DNA of 19,662 bases from Acidobacteriota bacterium (GTDB lineage Bacteria > Acidobacteriota > Vicinamibacteria > Vicinamibacterales > UBA2999), in contig CANIBQ010000093.1 in assembly GCA_947465645.1 (NCBI GenBank), positions 1 to 19,662 on the forward strand. The letters run 5' to 3'. Under the pieces are notes generated by a model, which saw only the letters and a list, made by a program, of their open reading frames with translations, did not search any database and was not told the origin of the DNA. The position numbers were made by a program, and so were the translations under genes. Below, in pieces: positions 17,622 to 19,662 of the stretch (position 1 is its first letter; the number at the start of each line of letters is the position of its first letter).

Positions 17622-17649
17622 TACTAGCGGGCTCGTCTCCGAGCGTCAA
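17621..17649 (-). promoter_or_regulatory. Sigma-70 promoter of groESL
   Basis: On the minus strand TTGACG (17649-17644) and TAGTAT (17626-17621) are 17 bp apart. The -35 matches 5 of 6 bases and the -10 matches 4 of 6. The start would lie near 17614, inside the CIRCE-like operator. The -35 begins 9 bp after the stop of the fis-like gene, so groESL can be made independently of purC. Confidence 0.6.
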
Positions 17650-17657
17650 GCGCGGCC

Positions 17658-17876
17658 TCAAGCCGAGCGGCGCAAGCGGTACTCGGTGAGCTTCCGGCTC
17701 AGGGTATTCCGGTGCATACCGAGCAGGTCTGCGGCCTTGCAGAGGTTGCCGTCCACTTTCGACAGCACATGGGTGATGAAGCGTTTCTCGAACTCTCGCT
17801 GGGCATCGTCGTACCGGACGCCCTTGGTCACCATCTCGTCAACCAGACGATCCAGCTGATCGCGCAGCATCGGCAT
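17658..17876 (-). CDS. Stand-alone Fis-type DNA-binding protein
   Basis: The 72-residue protein ends in an HTH_8 (Fis-type) helix-turn-helix of about 40 residues (REFEKRFITHVLS, then CKAADLLGMHRNTLSRKL). It lacks the AAA+ domain that normally precedes this motif in sigma-54 activators. Its ATG shares a base with the purC stop (TGATG), so it is translated with purC. Beta-proteobacteria show a similar pairing of fis with a purine gene (purH). The role, perhaps a nucleoid protein or regulator, is inferred. The N-terminal 30 residues are short for classical Fis (about 98 residues). Confidence 0.82.
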   Translation of the reverse strand: MPMLRDQLDRLVDEMVTKGVRYDDAQREFEKRFITHVLSKVDGNLCKAADLLGMHRNTLSRKLTEYRLRRSA

Positions 17877-18775
17877 CAGTCGAGGTCCCGGTCGGTGAGG
17901 CGCTTGAACGCCTCGAGATACTTCTCGCGCGTGCGGGCCACCACGTCGTCCGGGAGAGACGGCACCGGCGGCTGCTTGTTCCAGCGGATACGCTCCAGGT
18001 AATCGCGGACGAACTGCTTGTCGAAGCTCGGCTGCGCCCGGCCCGGCTCGTACTGATCTCTTGGCCAATAACGCGACGAGTCTGGGGTCATGACTTCGTC
18101 GATGAGGATGACCTGGCCGTCGGGCATCAGCCCAAACTCGAACTTGGTGTCGGCGAGGATGATGCCGCGGCTCTCGGCGTGGCTGGTGCCGAACGCGTAC
18201 AGCTTCATCGTCAGGTCGCGGAGCGTCCGAATCAGGTCGCTGCCCACGGCTGCGCCCGCCTCGGCTTCGCTGATGTTGATGTCGTGCCCGCTCGCGGCCT
18301 TGGTCGCAGGCGTGAAGATCGGCTCGGGAAGTCGGTCGGACTCGCGGAGGCCCTTCGGCAGGGGAATGCCGCAGACGATCCCGGTGGCCACGTACTCCTT
18401 CCAGGCGGAGCCCGAAAGATAGCCGCGCGCCACGCACTCCACGGGCACAGGGTTCGTCTTGCGTACGAGCATCGAACGCCCGGCGAGGATGTCCGCGTGC
18501 GGCCGGAGGGACGCAGGGTACCGCCGCACGTCGGTCTCGATCACCTGGTTCGGGACGATGTGCCGCGTGGCATCGAACCAGAACGCCGACAACTGCGTGA
18601 GAATCTTTCCCTTGTCGGGAATGCCTGAGCCGAGCACGTAGTCGAACGCCGAAATCCGGTCGGTCGCCACCAGCAGCAGCGCATCGCCGACTTCGTAGAT
18701 GTCGCGTACTTTTCCCTGCCGATGCGGTGGCAGACCGTTCAGGTGTGTTTCGGTGAGGGGAGCAGCTAGCGGCAA
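17876..18775 (-). CDS. purC: Phosphoribosylaminoimidazole-succinocarboxamide synthase
   Basis: SAICAR synthase joins CAIR with aspartate in purine synthesis. The 299-residue length is that of the long PurC form seen in yeast and many bacteria, not the 240-residue form. Motifs are intact: GKVRDIYEVGD near the start, ATDRISAFDYVL, PVECVARGYLSGSAWKEY, LADTKFEFG and IDEVMTPDSSRYWP, SFDKQFVRDYL. The only start near the conserved region is TTG 18775, without an SD. An in-frame stop lies four codons before it, which ends a short upstream ORF. The promoter found (18785-18813) would give a leader of only a few bases. The downstream fis-like gene is coupled. Confidence 0.95.
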   Translation of the reverse strand: MPLAAPLTETHLNGLPPHRQGKVRDIYEVGDALLLVATDRISAFDYVLGSGIPDKGKILTQLSAFWFDATRHIVPNQVIETDVRRYPASLRPHADILAGRSMLVRKTNPVPVECVARGYLSGSAWKEYVATGIVCGIPLPKGLRESDRLPEPIFTPATKAASGHDINISEAEAGAAVGSDLIRTLRDLTMKLYAFGTSHAESRGIILADTKFEFGLMPDGQVILIDEVMTPDSSRYWPRDQYEPGRAQPSFDKQFVRDYLERIRWNKQPPVPSLPDDVVARTREKYLEAFKRLTDRDLD

Positions 18776-18784
18776 GAAGCGGGC

Positions 18785-18813
18785 ATATTACAGGCAGCGG
18801 TCTGTAGCCGCAA
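18785..18813 (-). promoter_or_regulatory. Possible sigma-70 promoter of purC
   Basis: On the minus strand TTGCGG (18813-18808) and TAATAT (18790-18785) are 17 bp apart. The start would be near 18778, about 3 nt before the TTG, so the message would be almost leaderless. This promoter overlaps the 3' end of the upstream mini-ORF, so both cannot be used on the same message. Confidence 0.35.
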
Positions 18814-18880
18814 CCGTACGCAACACTAACGAACGTCGCGTCCGGGGAGCCTGATATATTGTGTAGGTCCCGGGACTCAT
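18788..18880 (-). CDS. 30-codon upstream ORF in frame with purC
   Basis: The mini-ORF starts at an ATG 4 nt after AAGGAGG (18891-18885), the best SD in the window. It encodes 30 residues (start MSPGTYTIYQAP, end TDRCL) and stops at TAA 18788-18790, 12 nt before the purC TTG and in the same frame. It resembles no protein I know. It might be a leader peptide, or a broken N-terminal extension of purC, or chance. It overlaps the leader of the divergent membrane-protein gene. No promoter was recognised for it. Confidence 0.3.
   Translation of the reverse strand: MSPGTYTIYQAPRTRRSLVLRTVAATDRCL
18855..18860 (+). promoter_or_regulatory. Possible -10 element of the right-edge membrane protein gene
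   Basis: TATATT matches 5 of 6 bases of the -10 consensus and lies about 33 bp before the ATG at 18893, giving a start near 18867. No convincing -35 was found at 16-19 bp. Confidence 0.3.
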
Positions 18881-18892
18881 AGAACCTCCTTC

Positions 18893-19662
18893 ATGCGAAC
18901 TCGTACCGCGCTGGTATCGCTTCTGGCGATTGCCCTGCTTGCCTGGTTTCTTCGCCACGCGAACTTTGCCGACGTCTGGGCGCAGGTTCGTCGTGCGCGG
19001 ATGGATTTCCTTTTCTACGCGCTCGTCTTTGTCGGCGTGACGTACTGGGTACGCGCGTGGCGCTGGCAGTTTCTGCTCGCGCCGCTCGGAAAGACGAGGT
19101 TTCGTACCGCCTTCCGGGCGACGGTGATCGGTTTTGCGGCGCTGAGCCTGCTGCCGGCGCGCGCCGGAGATCTCCTTCGACCTTACCTGCTCGCGCGGCA
19201 GGAGAACCTGCCTGTGCCCGCCACGTTCGCGACCATTGTCATGGAGCGAGTGCTCGACCTCGTTGCGGTGGTCGGGCTGCTGGCCCTGTTCGTGTGGGGA
19301 TACGCCGATGAGGCGACGCTGTCGGGCACGCTGCGCCGCTCGGTTGAAATCTCGGCGGCGTTCGCCGCCGGGGCGGCGGTCGCGCTGCTGGCGTTGATGT
19401 GGGTGCTGGCGACGCACCCCGAGCGCATCGGGACCATCGTGTTCTCGGCTGCGCGCGTCCTGCCGAAGCGGATGGCGCACAAGCTGTCAGCCGTGGCGAG
19501 CACGTTCAGCAGCGGGTTCGCGGTGGCGCGGCGCCCGGGCACGTTCGTGGCCGCGCTCGTGTGTTCGTTTCCGCTCTGGCTCGCCATCTCGGCCGAGGCC
19601 TATTTCGTGACAAGGGCGTTCGGTATCGACATGTCATACCCGGGGAGCTTCCTGCTGCAGGC
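18893..19662 (+). CDS. Membrane protein of the lysylphosphatidylglycerol-synthase TM family (YbhN-like), N-terminal part
   Basis: The reading frame stays open to the right edge (256 codons) and is cut off there. Hydrophobic segments lie at about residues 6-19, 38-55, 76-90, 112-135, 150-172 and 215-240, giving a polytopic membrane protein. RAWRWQFLLAP, GFAALSLLPARAGDLLRPYLL and TIVMERVLDLVAVV are the conserved core of the LPG_synthase_TM family (PF03706, UPF0104), whose members include flippase-like parts of lipid-aminoacylating enzymes and YbhN. The aminoacyl-transfer domain is not seen; it may be absent or lie beyond the edge. There is no SD before ATG 18893, where ACCTCCTT precedes the start. 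Divergent from purC. Confidence 0.85.
   Translation, partial: MRTRTALVSLLAIALLAWFLRHANFADVWAQVRRARMDFLFYALVFVGVTYWVRAWRWQFLLAPLGKTRFRTAFRATVIGFAALSLLPARAGDLLRPYLLARQENLPVPATFATIVMERVLDLVAVVGLLALFVWGYADEATLSGTLRRSVEISAAFAAGAAVALLALMWVLATHPERIGTIVFSAARVLPKRMAHKLSAVASTFSSGFAVARRPGTFVAALVCSFPLWLAISAEAYFVTRAFGIDMSYPGSFLLQ

Overview
The window is high-GC, densely coded bacterial chromosome, almost entirely housekeeping genes, with no tRNA, rRNA, CRISPR array, insertion sequence or phage gene. The set suggests an Acidobacteriota genome, perhaps of the Vicinamibacteria type. The pointers are a secreted VWFA protein of the acidobacterial kind, an RND efflux operon led by a Spy-like protein, a long cyanobacterial/plastid-type IspH, and many genes without a clear Shine-Dalgarno (SD) sequence. 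This taxonomic call is inference from gene content only.

Layout, left to right. Positions 1-2656 (minus strand) are an efflux operon: Spy/CpxP-like protein, TolC-type outer-membrane factor, and the start of an RND membrane-fusion protein that runs off the left edge. A textbook sigma-54 promoter at 2773-2788 drives a small secreted protein of unknown function (2830-3081). Positions 3089-5521 (minus) are an ECF sigma factor, its putative zinc-type anti-sigma factor and ispH, tightly packed in one operon. Positions 5668-12690 (plus) carry gatB, ftsE-ftsX, a small unknown protein, a glycerate 2-kinase and rnr (RNase R). A 52-residue tatA gene at 12687-12845 (minus) overlaps the end of rnr. Positions 12976-15475 (plus) hold the VWFA protein, a general-stress-like protein, a possible structured RNA leader and tonB. 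A strong hairpin at 15497-15524 separates tonB from the convergent groEL. Positions 15565-18775 (minus) are purC, a 72-residue stand-alone Fis-type protein, groES and groEL. The window ends in a divergent membrane protein of the lysylphosphatidylglycerol-synthase transmembrane family, cut off by the right edge.

Themes. Much of the window concerns the cell envelope and stress: efflux, FtsEX, TatA, TonB, an ECF sigma pair and GroESL. The most interesting signals are regulatory rather than new enzymes: the sigma-54 promoter with a leader hairpin; a CIRCE-like operator with symmetric base changes at the predicted groESL start; an in-frame upstream mini-ORF with a perfect SD in front of TTG-started purC; a potential pseudoknotted leader before tonB; and ispH coupled to an anti-sigma gene. 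I saw no clearly new multi-gene system. Base-pairing and promoter calls were made by eye and were not computed.
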